DNA of 64,000 bases from contig JBKDKX010000002.1 in assembly GCA_046344715.1 (NCBI GenBank), positions 157,724 to 221,723 of the forward strand, in the 5' to 3' direction. Origin of the DNA: CAZAQK01 sp046344715 (GTDB taxonomy: Bacteria > Pseudomonadota > Alphaproteobacteria > Rickettsiales > SXRF01). Positions 8,982 to 17,536 of the stretch are shown here, piece by piece. Below the pieces are notes generated by a model. That model had not been told where the DNA came from. It did no database searches and worked only from the letters and a program-made list of their open reading frames with translations. A program made the position numbers and the translations under genes. Numbering within the stretch: the first letter of the stretch is position 1; each line of letters begins with the position of its first letter.

Positions 8982-10029
8982 CTACGCGTTTAGCGTACTT
9001 ACTATTTATCAGGTTACGGGCTGGTATTTCGTATAAACGGTTCAGGAGATATGCCACACAGAGTGTGAGGCAAGCAATAATCGCCAGCGTATATTCCAGC
9101 CTGATTGATGAGAAATAATTGGTAAAAAAGCGCATACCATATTCATACATGTAGTAATGGATTAGGTATGCGCTAAACGAAATATCCCCAAGGAATTTGC
9201 ATAGCTTAATGACTATAGGATGCAGTTTGTCAATACATGCACATAGTAGTATTGCTAACGATGAGGCAAGGATAAGTAATGTGAAATGGTATCCCCACAG
9301 ATAATTTTCTACGCTGCTGCTTGGATACGCAAACACAAATAAAAGCGTTGCTACTATGGCAACTCCAAACAGCCATTCTTGCGGTATACTGAATCCTTGA
9401 GGATGTTTCCGCGAGATGATTCCATAAAGCATAGCACAAAGCATGCCGGCGATGAAATAGACTAAAAACACTGGAAAATTAGTATAATCAAACCATACAG
9501 TACCCAGATCTGCCTGCCGGAATAATGAACCAACGTATATTTGATTAATAAGGATGGATGCAGCAAGCAGTGCAAACATCATTTTGAGGTTTGGCAGGAA
9601 AATCCAGAATAGTGGAAACACCAGATAAAACACCCACTCAATACCTATGGACCAGCCGCCTGTGATGCCGGAAGTAAGGCCAGGGGCTGCAAGGCCGAAT
9701 AAAAATGTGGCATTCAGAAGGAATGTTTTGAGTGTGGTGAACTCATAATAGCTCCAGAGGCTGACCAGAAAATATAACGGGAATATTCTGGCAAAACGTG
9801 CGACATAAAAGGCTCTCAGTGATTGCCGGGTAACATACGTATGCCCATATACGTGCCATATGCTGAAGCCGCTGAGTATAAAGAAAATATATACGCCGAA
9901 GGTGCCGACCTGAAAAAACTCAATTTTATTCCAAGACAGGTAATGATAGACCATCACCAATATGGCGCACAGGCCGCGCAGGCCATCGAGCATATAAAGG
10001 CGTGGACGCTTGGATATGGAGGGTGACAT
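8974..10029 (-). CDS. Acyltransferase family 3 membrane protein
   Basis: 351 residues with about ten membrane spans. The N-terminus YMLDGLRGLCAILVMVYHYL carries the family motif (LDGLRG and the YHY catalytic histidine). GVYIFFILSGFSIWHVYG, FYVARFARIFPLYF and GGWSIGIEWVFYLVFPLFW are also characteristic. These inner-membrane enzymes move acetyl or other acyl groups onto surface sugars. The gene is on the opposite strand from its neighbours, converging with the O-antigen ligase and diverging from the HisF-like gene. O-acetylation of the glycan made by this region is the likely role (inference). Confidence 0.92.
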   Translation of the reverse strand: MSPSISKRPRLYMLDGLRGLCAILVMVYHYLSWNKIEFFQVGTFGVYIFFILSGFSIWHVYGHTYVTRQSLRAFYVARFARIFPLYFLVSLWSYYEFTTLKTFLLNATFLFGLAAPGLTSGITGGWSIGIEWVFYLVFPLFWIFLPNLKMMFALLAASILINQIYVGSLFRQADLGTVWFDYTNFPVFLVYFIAGMLCAMLYGIISRKHPQGFSIPQEWLFGVAIVATLLFVFAYPSSSVENYLWGYHFTLLILASSLAILLCACIDKLHPIVIKLCKFLGDISFSAYLIHYYMYEYGMRFFTNYFSSIRLEYTLAIIACLTLCVAYLLNRLYEIPARNLINSKYAKRVVS

Positions 10030-10045
10030 ATGGATGGCGGGTTAG

Positions 10046-10074
10046 TTGACGAAGTTGTAATTACTGTATATGTA
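10046..10074 (+). promoter_or_regulatory. Candidate sigma-70 promoter for the HisF-like/HisH-like operon
   Basis: TTGACG at 10046-10051 and TATGTA at 10069-10074 are separated by 17 bases, in the 103-base divergent gap between the acyltransferase and the HisF-like gene. The start of transcription would leave a leader of about 50 bases. Match by eye only. Confidence 0.45.
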
Positions 10075-10132
10075 CATGAAATGGGTAAGAAATAAATATT
10101 TATGTGTATCATATACTTATTAGTGCGATAAT

Positions 10133-10894
10133 ATGAGTCGCGTGCGATTAATTCCACGGCTGGATGTAAAAGGCCCAAATCTTATCAAGGGGATTCACCT
10201 TGAGGGGTTGCGCGTGATTGGTGATCCGCATGAATATGCGGTGCGTTATTACCAGCAGGGTGCAGACGAACTATTATTCATGGATATTGTAGCAAGTCTG
10301 TATGGTCGCAATAACCTTTCAGACATTATTGAGCGGGCGGTAAACAGCGTGTTTATTCCCATTACAGTGGGTGGAGGTATACGTTCTATTGAGGATGGTA
10401 TCCATATTTTGCGTTCCGGGGCGGATAAACTTGCGGTAAATACTGCAGTGGTGGCAAGGCCGGGACTGATTACCGAAATGGCTGAGCGTTTTGGTTCGCA
10501 GTGTGTGGTGCTTTCGATTGAGGCTAAGCGTGTGTCAGCAGGAAAATGGGAAGCCTATACTGATAATGGTCGTGAGCATACAGGGCTTGATGTGGTGGAA
10601 TGGGCAAGACAGGCAGTGTCATTGGGGGCAGGTGAAATACTGGTGACATCGGTGGATCAGGAAGGCACGCGCAAAGGATATGATGCCGAGTTGATTCAGG
10701 CTGTGGCCTCAGCGGTGAGCGTTCCTGTGGTTGCCAGTGGCGGCATGGGAAAGCCGGAAGATGTTGTGGCTGCCGTGTGTGACGGCAAGGCAGATGCTGT
10801 GTCTATGGCCGATATATTACATTATAACCGTGCAACCCTTGCTGATATACGCAGTGCTGCCAATGCCGCAGGCATTGATGTGAGGATGCCATGA
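10133..10894 (+). CDS. hisF: HisF-like synthase subunit of the surface-glycan amidotransferase system
   Basis: 253 residues with the HisF barrel: RLIPRLDVKG at the N-terminus (D11 kept), ITVGGGIRS, GADKLAVNT, and VVASGGMGKPEDV. The second catalytic acid of imidazole-glycerol-phosphate synthase, D130 in true HisF (usually AIDAKR), is Glu here in LSIEAKR (E130). No other histidine gene is nearby. It overlaps the HisH-like gene by four bases (ATGA) and lies close to an N-acetyl-sugar amidotransferase. HisF/HisH paralogues accompany such amidotransferases (for example WbpG in Pseudomonas O-antigen loci), where they supply ammonia. That role is preferred over histidine synthesis. Confidence 0.85.
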   Translation: MSRVRLIPRLDVKGPNLIKGIHLEGLRVIGDPHEYAVRYYQQGADELLFMDIVASLYGRNNLSDIIERAVNSVFIPITVGGGIRSIEDGIHILRSGADKLAVNTAVVARPGLITEMAERFGSQCVVLSIEAKRVSAGKWEAYTDNGREHTGLDVVEWARQAVSLGAGEILVTSVDQEGTRKGYDAELIQAVASAVSVPVVASGGMGKPEDVVAAVCDGKADAVSMADILHYNRATLADIRSAANAAGIDVRMP

Positions 10895-11529
10895 GTGCGG
10901 TAACCGTTATTGATTACGGTGCAAGCAACCTGCTAAATGTGGTGCGTGCGCTGAAATATTGCGGCGCGCAGGTGGACGTCACCAATCATGCGGCAACCAT
11001 TGCTAAAGCAGAAAGGCTGATATTACCGGGCGTCGGCGCATTTGGTGATTGCAGCGCGGCACTGGAAAAGCTGGGGCTCGCTCAGCCTATAAAAGAATAT
11101 GTAACAAGCGGCAAGCCATTCCTTGGTATCTGCGTGGGCATGCAGGTGATGTTTGATGTGGGTGAGGAATTCGGCACGCATAAAGGGCTTGGTATCATTG
11201 CCGGCAAGGTGGTGCGAATTCCTGATACAGGCAGAGATGGTAAGCCACACAAGATTCCGCATATCGGATGGGATACGTTGCTGAGACCGGCAGACCTAGC
11301 ATCATGGAATGATAGTGTCCTTGCTTCAATGGATAATGCTTCGGTCTATTTTGTACATTCTTACATGGGGGTGCCAGCAGATGCGTCGCACCGGCTTGCG
11401 ACTGTGGATTATAATGGTGTGGAGATCTGTGCGGCCGTGCGTCGCGGTAATGCATATGGTTGCCAGTTCCACCCGGAAAAAAGCGGTGAGGCTGGTCTTT
11501 CACTACTCAAAGCATTTATGATGCTTTAG
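10891..11529 (+). CDS. hisH: HisH-like class I glutamine amidotransferase
   Basis: 212 residues. The glutaminase triad is visible: the nucleophile in PFLGICVGMQVMF (C81) and GCQFHPEKSG (H194, E196). The start VTVIDYGASNLLNV and VYFVHSYMG are typical of HisH. In the usual complex it splits glutamine and passes ammonia through the HisF barrel. The ATGA overlap with the HisF-like gene supports a stable pair. As with its partner, the glycan context suggests ammonia supply to the N-acetyl-sugar amidotransferase at 14030 rather than histidine synthesis. Its 3' end overlaps the convergent ptmE-like gene by 14 bases. Confidence 0.87.
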   Translation: MSAVTVIDYGASNLLNVVRALKYCGAQVDVTNHAATIAKAERLILPGVGAFGDCSAALEKLGLAQPIKEYVTSGKPFLGICVGMQVMFDVGEEFGTHKGLGIIAGKVVRIPDTGRDGKPHKIPHIGWDTLLRPADLASWNDSVLASMDNASVYFVHSYMGVPADASHRLATVDYNGVEICAAVRRGNAYGCQFHPEKSGEAGLSLLKAFMML

Positions 11530-12607
11530 TCTGTGCAAGAAATTGTTTTTTTGCCTGCTCAAGATCATCATGGCGGCCAATATCCATCCATTCTTCGTGC
11601 AGTGTGTATACGGCGACCTTACACTTGTTTTTGATGAGGTTGGTAAGCACGGTGGGCATATCGGTCGATGTACCTTTGGGAATAGAGGCAAGAACCTCAG
11701 GCGCAAGCACATACATGCCTGCACTGATTAAATCTTCATACACCGGCTTTTCAATGATGGAGGCAAGCAGTCCATCTTTTACCTGAAGCACGCCGTAAGG
11801 CACTTCTACCTGATGTGCGCGCGCGCACACCGTTGCCATTGCGCCTGATGATGTGTGGAAATCTACCATATCCCCAAAATCTACCGAAGCCAGTATATCG
11901 CCATTTGTAACGACAAGTGGATGCTTGGGAGTACCGGACAGTAGGGAAAGTGCACCGGCAGTACCAAGAAATTCTTTTTCACGGATATAATTAATATTAC
12001 AGCCAAAACGTTCGCCATCACCAAAATACTGTTCAATCATGTGGCCTAAGTAATTCACCGCCAGATGGAATTCCTGAAACCCTTGATGTTTAAAACGTTT
12101 GATAATCCATTCAAGAATAGGCTTGTTACCAACAGTCACCATGGGTTTTGGGATATCGGTGGTAATAGGCAGCAGGCGCTTGCCTTTGCCGCCTGCCATA
12201 ATAATCACTGGGTTAGGGCGGGGGGCATGAATAAAACCAAGCAGTTCTTCATACGTTACGATGCCGGCGATATTTCCTGTTTCCGTCAGTAACGGAATCT
12301 GGCGGATGCCTGCGGATTCCATCATGCCTAGAATACGTTCCCTAGGTGTATTTACCGGTAGTGCGTGTGGCGAGTTGTGCATGATATTTTTAACAGGAGA
12401 TTGCACTGTTTCTCCGCGCAATAAGCCGCGGCGAACGTCACCATCGGTCACAGACCCAATCAGTTTTCCAGTTTTATCAACAATCAGCGCAATGCGCGCA
12501 TCGGTTTTATCAATGGTAGCGATAGCATCCATAATGCTGGCATGTTCGCCAAGTACGATACTGGACGCATCAATCAGCGTATAGGAAATAGACATATGCG
12601 GCGGCAT
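11516..12607 (-). CDS. ptmE: CBS-domain nucleotidyltransferase, PtmE-like (GDP-GlcN pyrophosphorylase type)
   Basis: About 363 residues. Residues 1-120 hold two CBS motifs (LIGSVTDGDVRRGLL, and RQIPLLTETGNIAGIVTYEELL). A nucleotidyltransferase domain follows, with MAGGKGKRLLPITTDIPKPM, VTNGDILASVDF, EKP and DIGRHDDL. This CBS plus sugar-1-phosphate nucleotidyltransferase order matches PtmE of Campylobacter, the guanylyltransferase that opens the GDP-linked legionaminic pathway. The ATG at 12607 has AGG six bases upstream and a good promoter behind it. ATG 12595 is possible, and a longer frame reaches 12721 but would run through that promoter. Base specificity (GTP or other) cannot be read directly. 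Confidence 0.85.
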   Translation of the reverse strand: MPPHMSISYTLIDASSIVLGEHASIMDAIATIDKTDARIALIVDKTGKLIGSVTDGDVRRGLLRGETVQSPVKNIMHNSPHALPVNTPRERILGMMESAGIRQIPLLTETGNIAGIVTYEELLGFIHAPRPNPVIIMAGGKGKRLLPITTDIPKPMVTVGNKPILEWIIKRFKHQGFQEFHLAVNYLGHMIEQYFGDGERFGCNINYIREKEFLGTAGALSLLSGTPKHPLVVTNGDILASVDFGDMVDFHTSSGAMATVCARAHQVEVPYGVLQVKDGLLASIIEKPVYEDLISAGMYVLAPEVLASIPKGTSTDMPTVLTNLIKNKCKVAVYTLHEEWMDIGRHDDLEQAKKQFLAQTKAS

Positions 12608-12639
12608 TGTAACCTGTGAGTAAGAAACAATTTTCTGGC

Positions 12640-12668
12640 AATATAGGTCAGAATGGCATGTTTGCCAA
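12640..12668 (-). promoter_or_regulatory. Sigma-70 promoter for the ptmE-like gene
   Basis: On the minus strand TTGGCA (12668-12663) and TATATT (12645-12640) are exactly 17 bases apart, each one base off consensus. Transcription would start about 25 bases before the ATG at 12607. This supports the shorter PtmE start over the open frame that reaches 12721. Confidence 0.6.
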
Positions 12669-12731
12669 GTTATTCTGTTATTTATGCATTGTTTGACAAT
12701 TGGCTGGTTTGCGCTATCCAACCAATAACTT

Positions 12732-14033
12732 ATGAAAAAGACACTCTTATTTGTGATCTATGGTGGTGGTCATGCACACATGGTGTATCCCGTGGTGCAT
12801 GCATTGCGTGCAAGTGCTGCCTTTATAAAAGGACAACTGCACATTGAGGTGCTTGGGCTGCCTGCGGCGAAATACACACTTAAAGTCAACGGCGTGGAGT
12901 GTTTCGGGTTTGTGGATTATCTGCGGCCGGATGTTGACGCAGATGCAATCGCGTGGGGCAAGGAGTTAGCTAAAGCACACCATTCCCCGACTGTAGGTAT
13001 CGATCTGGAAGATTCCATCGCCTATCTGGGGTTGTGTTACAAAGACATCGTAACTCGTCTGGGTGAGCAGGAAGCCGCCGAGCTATTCGGCAGGAAGGCG
13101 CGCCATGCGTTTTATCCGCTGACGATCATGGAGCGAATATTTGACGATATAAAACCCGATATGGTGATTACTTCAAATTCACCACGTAGTGAGGCGGCTG
13201 CGATTGCAACAGCGAGCGGGCATGGTATTGAAAATCTTATCATGACCGATTTATTCACGGGGCTGGGCGATTATCCACTGAAGGCCAGAAACATTACATT
13301 CATCAATGCGTTTGCTAAAGATATGTTTGTGGCAGATGGGTTGGTGGATGAACAAATAAGCACCTGTTATTATACAGGTAATCCTGCGTTTGACCGGATA
13401 TTGACCCTGCCTAAAGAAAAAGATGCAGCGTGGATGGCGGCGCATTTTCCTCAAGTTGTAGGCAGGAAAACAGTATTGCATGCTGACATGCCAGCATACT
13501 GGCATACAGGGAAAAAATGCTCACACAATAAAACAGAAGCAGAGGTTATTCAGGAACTGGAAGCCTGTTATGATGCCGCCCTGCAGGCAGGTGCGTATTA
13601 CCTCATCCGGCCACACCCATCGCAGGATCGAGCATTTTATGCCAAGTGGTTGGAAAATAAACGAGATGCATCACTTGCCGCAACCTGTGATTTACATGAG
13701 TTGCTCAGGAATATAGATGTACTGATTGCCCGAACGACGACTGTAGGGCTTGAGGCAGCCTATCTGCATAAGCGTATTGTGCAGCTGGATGCGGATTTTC
13801 ATGCCGATCTGCCATTGGCAAAAATGGGCATCGCGTGGGGTGTAAATAGCTATGCCGACCTGCCGGAAACCCTGAAAAATGCGCTGTCTGACGACAAAAA
13901 ACTTGAGAAAATCATAAATCAGATTAAACAGGTGCTGCCTGATACGCCTGCGGCATTTTCGATTGCACGGATAATTTTAGAAAAAGTGGGTTTGGCAGAT
14001 CAGGAATCAGAAAAAATGTGGAGCGTACAATGA
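12732..14033 (+). CDS. Putative GT-B-fold glycosyltransferase or related glycan enzyme
   Basis: 433 residues, not assigned to a characterised family with certainty. The N-terminus LLFVIYGGGHAHMVYPVVHAL is a typical GT-B start with a Gly-rich loop and a histidine. The middle has DMVITSNSPRSEAAAIATA, and YYLIRPHPSQD and LLRNIDVLIARTTTVGLEAA recall the C-terminal nucleotide-sugar half of glycosyltransferases and UDP-GlcNAc 2-epimerases. It is divergent from ptmE and overlaps the amidotransferase gene by four bases (ATGA), so the two are likely coupled. A TTGACA lies at 12693-12698 but no good -10 matches it. It may transfer the nonulosonate sugar (inference). Confidence 0.65.
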   Translation: MKKTLLFVIYGGGHAHMVYPVVHALRASAAFIKGQLHIEVLGLPAAKYTLKVNGVECFGFVDYLRPDVDADAIAWGKELAKAHHSPTVGIDLEDSIAYLGLCYKDIVTRLGEQEAAELFGRKARHAFYPLTIMERIFDDIKPDMVITSNSPRSEAAAIATASGHGIENLIMTDLFTGLGDYPLKARNITFINAFAKDMFVADGLVDEQISTCYYTGNPAFDRILTLPKEKDAAWMAAHFPQVVGRKTVLHADMPAYWHTGKKCSHNKTEAEVIQELEACYDAALQAGAYYLIRPHPSQDRAFYAKWLENKRDASLAATCDLHELLRNIDVLIARTTTVGLEAAYLHKRIVQLDADFHADLPLAKMGIAWGVNSYADLPETLKNALSDDKKLEKIINQIKQVLPDTPAAFSIARIILEKVGLADQESEKMWSVQ

Positions 14034-15325
14034 GCAGTTTAGCCAAATACCAGACGGAATCACCGAACGAAGCGTATTATGGTTTGCCACAGCAGGTGGA
14101 ATTCTGCAAAACCTGTGTGATTTCTAACCAGCGCCCCAATTCCATCATTGAACAAAAACACACGCGCGAATCCAAAAAACCGGTGATTGCGTTTGTGGAT
14201 GGTATCTGCGATGCCTGCCACACCAAAGACTGGAAGACAAAAATCAACTGGGACGAGCGCGATAAAGAATTGCGCGACCTGCTGGATAAACACCGCTCCA
14301 AAGATGGATCGTATGACTGTCTTGTGCCAGGTTCGGGTGGTAAGGACAGCTTCATGCAGGCGCATCTGCTTAAATACAAATACGGCATGAATCCACTCAC
14401 CGTCACTTGGGCTCCGCATATCTATACCGATTGGGGCTGGAAAAATATGCAGGCATGGATACATGCTGGCTTTGATAATATTTTGGTCACTCCCAATGGC
14501 CGCATTCACCGCCTGCTGACAAGGCTTGCCACTGATCGTTTATTGCATCCTTTCCAGCCGTTCGTTATCGGCCAGCGGCATCTGGCGGCCAAGATGGCAG
14601 CGCAGTATAACATCAAACTAATTTTTTACGGAGAATCCGGCGCGGAATATGGCAATCCTTCTGCTAACAATGCAAGCTCGCGCCGTGATATGAAGGAATA
14701 TGAATATTTCACCATGTCGGATGATTCCGATGTGTATCTGGGCGGGACATCCTTCAGGGAACTGAAAGAAGATTTTGGCTTCAGGCAAGCGGATTTCGAA
14801 CCGTATATGCCAATTAATCCGCAGCTATGCGAAGATAAAGGTGTGGAAGTGCACTGGCTTGGTCACTATGTAAAATGGCATCCGCAATCTGCGTATTATT
14901 ATGCGGTGGAGCATGGCGGATTTCAAGCAGCACCGGAGCGCACGGCAGGCACTTATTCAAAATATAATTCCATTGATGATAAGGTGGATGATTACCATTA
15001 TTATACCACCTTCATCAAATTCGGCATTGGCCGCGCTACGTATGATGCTTCACAGGAAATCCGCTCCGGCGACATCACTTACGATGAGGGCGTGGCGCTG
15101 GTGAAGAAATTCGATGGCGAATATCCGGCGCGTTTTGAAAAGGAAGTATTTGAATATCTTTCCATCCATGAAAAAGAATTTGGCAAAAAGATTGCGGGTA
15201 AATTCAAGCATCCGGTTATGACAAGGGAAACCTTCATGGCACTGTGTGATGAATTCCGTTCACCACATTTGTGGAAACATGAAAATGGTCAATGGAAACT
15301 CCGTCATACGGTTTTTGGTAAATAA
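14030..15325 (+). CDS. N-acetyl sugar amidotransferase (PseA/WbpG/PtmG family)
   Basis: About 431 residues. N-terminal zinc-type cysteine pairs FCKTCVISNQRPN and GICDACH are followed by the PP-loop CLVPGSGGKDSFMQAHLLK, the ATP-pyrophosphatase motif that activates the substrate as an adenylate. Family members turn an N-acetyl group into an acetamidino group on surface sugars, using ammonia from glutamine. ATG 14030 is chosen because GGAG lies seven bases upstream and it gives a four-base overlap with the preceding gene; a GTG at 14018 is possible. With the HisF-like and HisH-like genes it forms the expected three-part enzyme. The probable substrate is CMP-legionaminic acid or a precursor (inference). 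Confidence 0.9.
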   Translation: MSSLAKYQTESPNEAYYGLPQQVEFCKTCVISNQRPNSIIEQKHTRESKKPVIAFVDGICDACHTKDWKTKINWDERDKELRDLLDKHRSKDGSYDCLVPGSGGKDSFMQAHLLKYKYGMNPLTVTWAPHIYTDWGWKNMQAWIHAGFDNILVTPNGRIHRLLTRLATDRLLHPFQPFVIGQRHLAAKMAAQYNIKLIFYGESGAEYGNPSANNASSRRDMKEYEYFTMSDDSDVYLGGTSFRELKEDFGFRQADFEPYMPINPQLCEDKGVEVHWLGHYVKWHPQSAYYYAVEHGGFQAAPERTAGTYSKYNSIDDKVDDYHYYTTFIKFGIGRATYDASQEIRSGDITYDEGVALVKKFDGEYPARFEKEVFEYLSIHEKEFGKKIAGKFKHPVMTRETFMALCDEFRSPHLWKHENGQWKLRHTVFGK

Positions 15326-15326
15326 G

Positions 15327-16067
15327 TTAGCGCAATTTTAGCACGTAAAACAGCTGGCCATTGAATGGCGAAGCTGAGATTGCACCGGTTGCGTAGTTGA
15401 CTGACCAGCGTTTTTCCACCTTAAATCCTGCATTATTAAAAAGTTTCTGCATCTCGGCTGGCGTGAATAAATGACCAGAGGCGGGAAAGGATTTATCGCC
15501 AATCTTCCATTCATAATGGGCATCGCCGCGTTTTTCATCAAATGCTACTGCGTCAATAATACGGCGTTTCAGCACATTCCAGCGGCCATAAGAAAGCTGG
15601 TTATGGCGGTTATTGACATCCAGCATCACAATGCCATCTGGCTTTAGTTTTTTCGCCATTGCCTGCAAAGTTTTTAGGCGCACAGAAGAATCCGGCATAT
15701 GGCCAAACACATTCCACAACACTGTGATGACATCAAAAGGCTTTTCATCCAGGTTATTCAGCGAATCACCGCAGATAGGATGCACGGTAAATCCTGTCGA
15801 TTGCCTGCAAATTGTTGCCATGTTTTCACTTGGCTCAATGGCAACGACATCAGTCAATTTGTGATGTGATGTAATTTTTTTCAGGCGCCTGCCATCGCCG
15901 GAACCTATATCTAGAAGCCGTGCGCTTGGTTTCAGATGTTCGATGACAAGTTGATCCACCGCATCCAGATATGCCTGACGTGTGCTGGAATACTCAGCAT
16001 AGCTTGGTGCAATCGCATCATACGCTGCCAGTGTATTTTGTTGTGCGGTGGCTACCATGCTGTCCAT
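15327..16067 (-). CDS. Class I SAM-dependent methyltransferase
   Basis: 246 residues. The SAM-binding motif I is ARLLDIGSGDGRRL, followed by VVAIEPS (motif II) and FDVITVLWNVFGHM (motif IV region). LKPDGIVMLDVNNRHN resembles small-molecule methyltransferases. It is the last gene of the leftward nonulosonate operon and overlaps the SDR gene by 16 bases; a second ATG at 16058 cuts the overlap to seven. It probably methylates a sugar of the surface glycan or its lipid carrier, but the substrate is unknown. It ends one base from the convergent amidotransferase gene. Confidence 0.85.
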   Translation of the reverse strand: MDSMVATAQQNTLAAYDAIAPSYAEYSSTRQAYLDAVDQLVIEHLKPSARLLDIGSGDGRRLKKITSHHKLTDVVAIEPSENMATICRQSTGFTVHPICGDSLNNLDEKPFDVITVLWNVFGHMPDSSVRLKTLQAMAKKLKPDGIVMLDVNNRHNQLSYGRWNVLKRRIIDAVAFDEKRGDAHYEWKIGDKSFPASGHLFTPAEMQKLFNNAGFKVEKRWSVNYATGAISASPFNGQLFYVLKLR

Positions 16068-16822
16068 CCGCCATCAATCACCATATGTTGGCCGGTGATA
16101 TAGGCCGCTTCTTTAGATAATAAGAAAGCGATTATGCCGGAGACATCTTCTTCCTTAGCCATGCGCCCGAGCGGCGTACGCTTTTTGTAGCGTTCAACGA
16201 ACTCTGGATTTTGTCCGCGCTCAATGCCACCCGGAGACACCATATTCACGCGTACCTGTGGTGCTAGTACGGTGGAAAGCCAGCGCGATGCGGCAAGCAG
16301 GCCACCTTTGCTTGCGGCGTATGCTGCTGGATTAGTCATTTTTGTGCCTTCATACAGGCTATGATCTGGACCAACTACACCATAGATGGAGCCGATATTT
16401 ACCACAGATGCATCATCTGACAATTTAAGTAGTGGGTGCAGCGCCTGCACCAGAAAAAACGGCGCAAGCAGATTAACATTCATGACTTTCTGCCACGCTT
16501 CATAACTTTCTTCGGAAAATGGCACACCCCAGCCCGGTGTTGCATCATAAAAGGCAGCATTGTTCACTAGATAATCTAACCGGCCAAATTGCTTTTGAAT
16601 TTCTGCGGCAACTGCTGCAAACGTCTCCGGCTGCATCAGGTCTGCTTCAATAAAACAGTGGGTGCCACCATATTGCTTCACCAGTGCAGCGGCAAAATCC
16701 TTGCCTGCTTGCGCGTTTTTATCCAGCACAATTACCTGCACGCCGCGTGCGGCCAGCTTTTGGGATACGGCTTGCCCGAGATGCCCCGCACCGCCCGTAA
16801 TTGCTGCTACATAATTGCTCAT
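16052..16822 (-). CDS. ptmA: Short-chain dehydrogenase/reductase, PtmA-like
   Basis: 256 residues. SDR marks: AITGGAGHLGQAV (cofactor loop), LVNNAAFYD, INIG-like VVNIGSIYG (Ser), PAAYAASKGGL (YxxxK) and the C-terminal ITGQHMVIDGGWTAW. The sequence style and its company (LegF, LegI, LegG, PtmE) match PtmA of the Campylobacter legionaminic/flagellin-glycan locus. The exact reaction of PtmA is less settled than the core Leg enzymes. It starts four bases after the stop of the cytidylyltransferase gene, so co-transcription is very likely. Confidence 0.8.
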   Translation of the reverse strand: MSNYVAAITGGAGHLGQAVSQKLAARGVQVIVLDKNAQAGKDFAAALVKQYGGTHCFIEADLMQPETFAAVAAEIQKQFGRLDYLVNNAAFYDATPGWGVPFSEESYEAWQKVMNVNLLAPFFLVQALHPLLKLSDDASVVNIGSIYGVVGPDHSLYEGTKMTNPAAYAASKGGLLAASRWLSTVLAPQVRVNMVSPGGIERGQNPEFVERYKKRTPLGRMAKEEDVSGIIAFLLSKEAAYITGQHMVIDGGWTAW

Positions 16823-16825
16823 AAG

Positions 16826-17536
16826 CTATTCCTGTGTTTGGTGGTATGGGTTTGCGATCAGCAATTCTGCTAAATGCAGATCGTATGGTGTATCAATATC
16901 CAGTGCACGTTCCGGTGGGATAATAATATGACCCACTCGGCCTTCCATGAGCTTGCTGCACGACTGGAGATAGCTGGCATTGCCGACATATACGCAGGTA
17001 GTAACATCATACATATCTGGTACATCCTGCCGGCGCACGGCGTCTGACCCGCTGATGGCAATAGTAATCAGCCCTTGGCTATTAATGGTCACCATATTCA
17101 GGTATGGGTTGCGGTGCGCGGGCGAGATGCCAAACAAAATATCACATGTGCTTTCGGCAAATTTTTTTACGGCAGCATCAATATCCGCAGGCGCGCGCAG
17201 GGGGGAGGTGGCTGGCAGGGAAATAAATGGCTGTGCGATAGATACTGAAAATAATTGCGGGAAGCTGTCAATCGCGTGCCGCCATGCTAGAATTTCCGGT
17301 GTGGTATCTGCCGCCAGTTCTGGCGGACGCATCAACACCTCTGCGCCGTATTTTTGTGCTTTATCTGCAATTTTTGCATCGTCGGTGGAAACGACAACAC
17401 GTCCAATGGATTTGCTTTTAAGCGCGGAAATGATGCTATGAGCAATCAGAGGTTTTCCGGCTACGGGCGTAATATTTTTCTGTGGAATACCTTTAGAGCC
17501 ACCGCGCGCAAAAATAAATGCTGTATAGTTGCTCAT
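16826..17536 (-). CDS. legF: CMP-nonulosonate (legionaminate/acylneuraminate) cytidylyltransferase
   Basis: 236 residues. FIFARGGSKGIPQKNI is the signature of acylneuraminate cytidylyltransferases, followed by GKPLIAHSI, VVVSTDD and LPATSPLRAPADID. It activates the nine-carbon acid with CTP for transfer. The frame is open for a further 37 codons upstream, but that extension is basic, unlike the family and inside the previous gene. The ATG at 17536 gives a four-base ATGA overlap and the correct family N-terminus. NeuA, PseF and LegF share this fold; LegF is chosen from neighbouring LegB, LegC, LegG and LegI. Confidence 0.9.
   Translation of the reverse strand: MSNYTAFIFARGGSKGIPQKNITPVAGKPLIAHSIISALKSKSIGRVVVSTDDAKIADKAQKYGAEVLMRPPELAADTTPEILAWRHAIDSFPQLFSVSIAQPFISLPATSPLRAPADIDAAVKKFAESTCDILFGISPAHRNPYLNMVTINSQGLITIAISGSDAVRRQDVPDMYDVTTCVYVGNASYLQSCSKLMEGRVGHIIIPPERALDIDTPYDLHLAELLIANPYHQTQE

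Noticed and set aside
10133..11529. Histidine biosynthesis operon
   Set aside because: Only HisF- and HisH-like genes are present, the HisF catalytic Asp130 is Glu, and the neighbours are glycan genes.
14060..14509. 149-residue minus-strand frame
   Set aside because: Antisense to the PP-loop amidotransferase with no recognisable domain or start signal.
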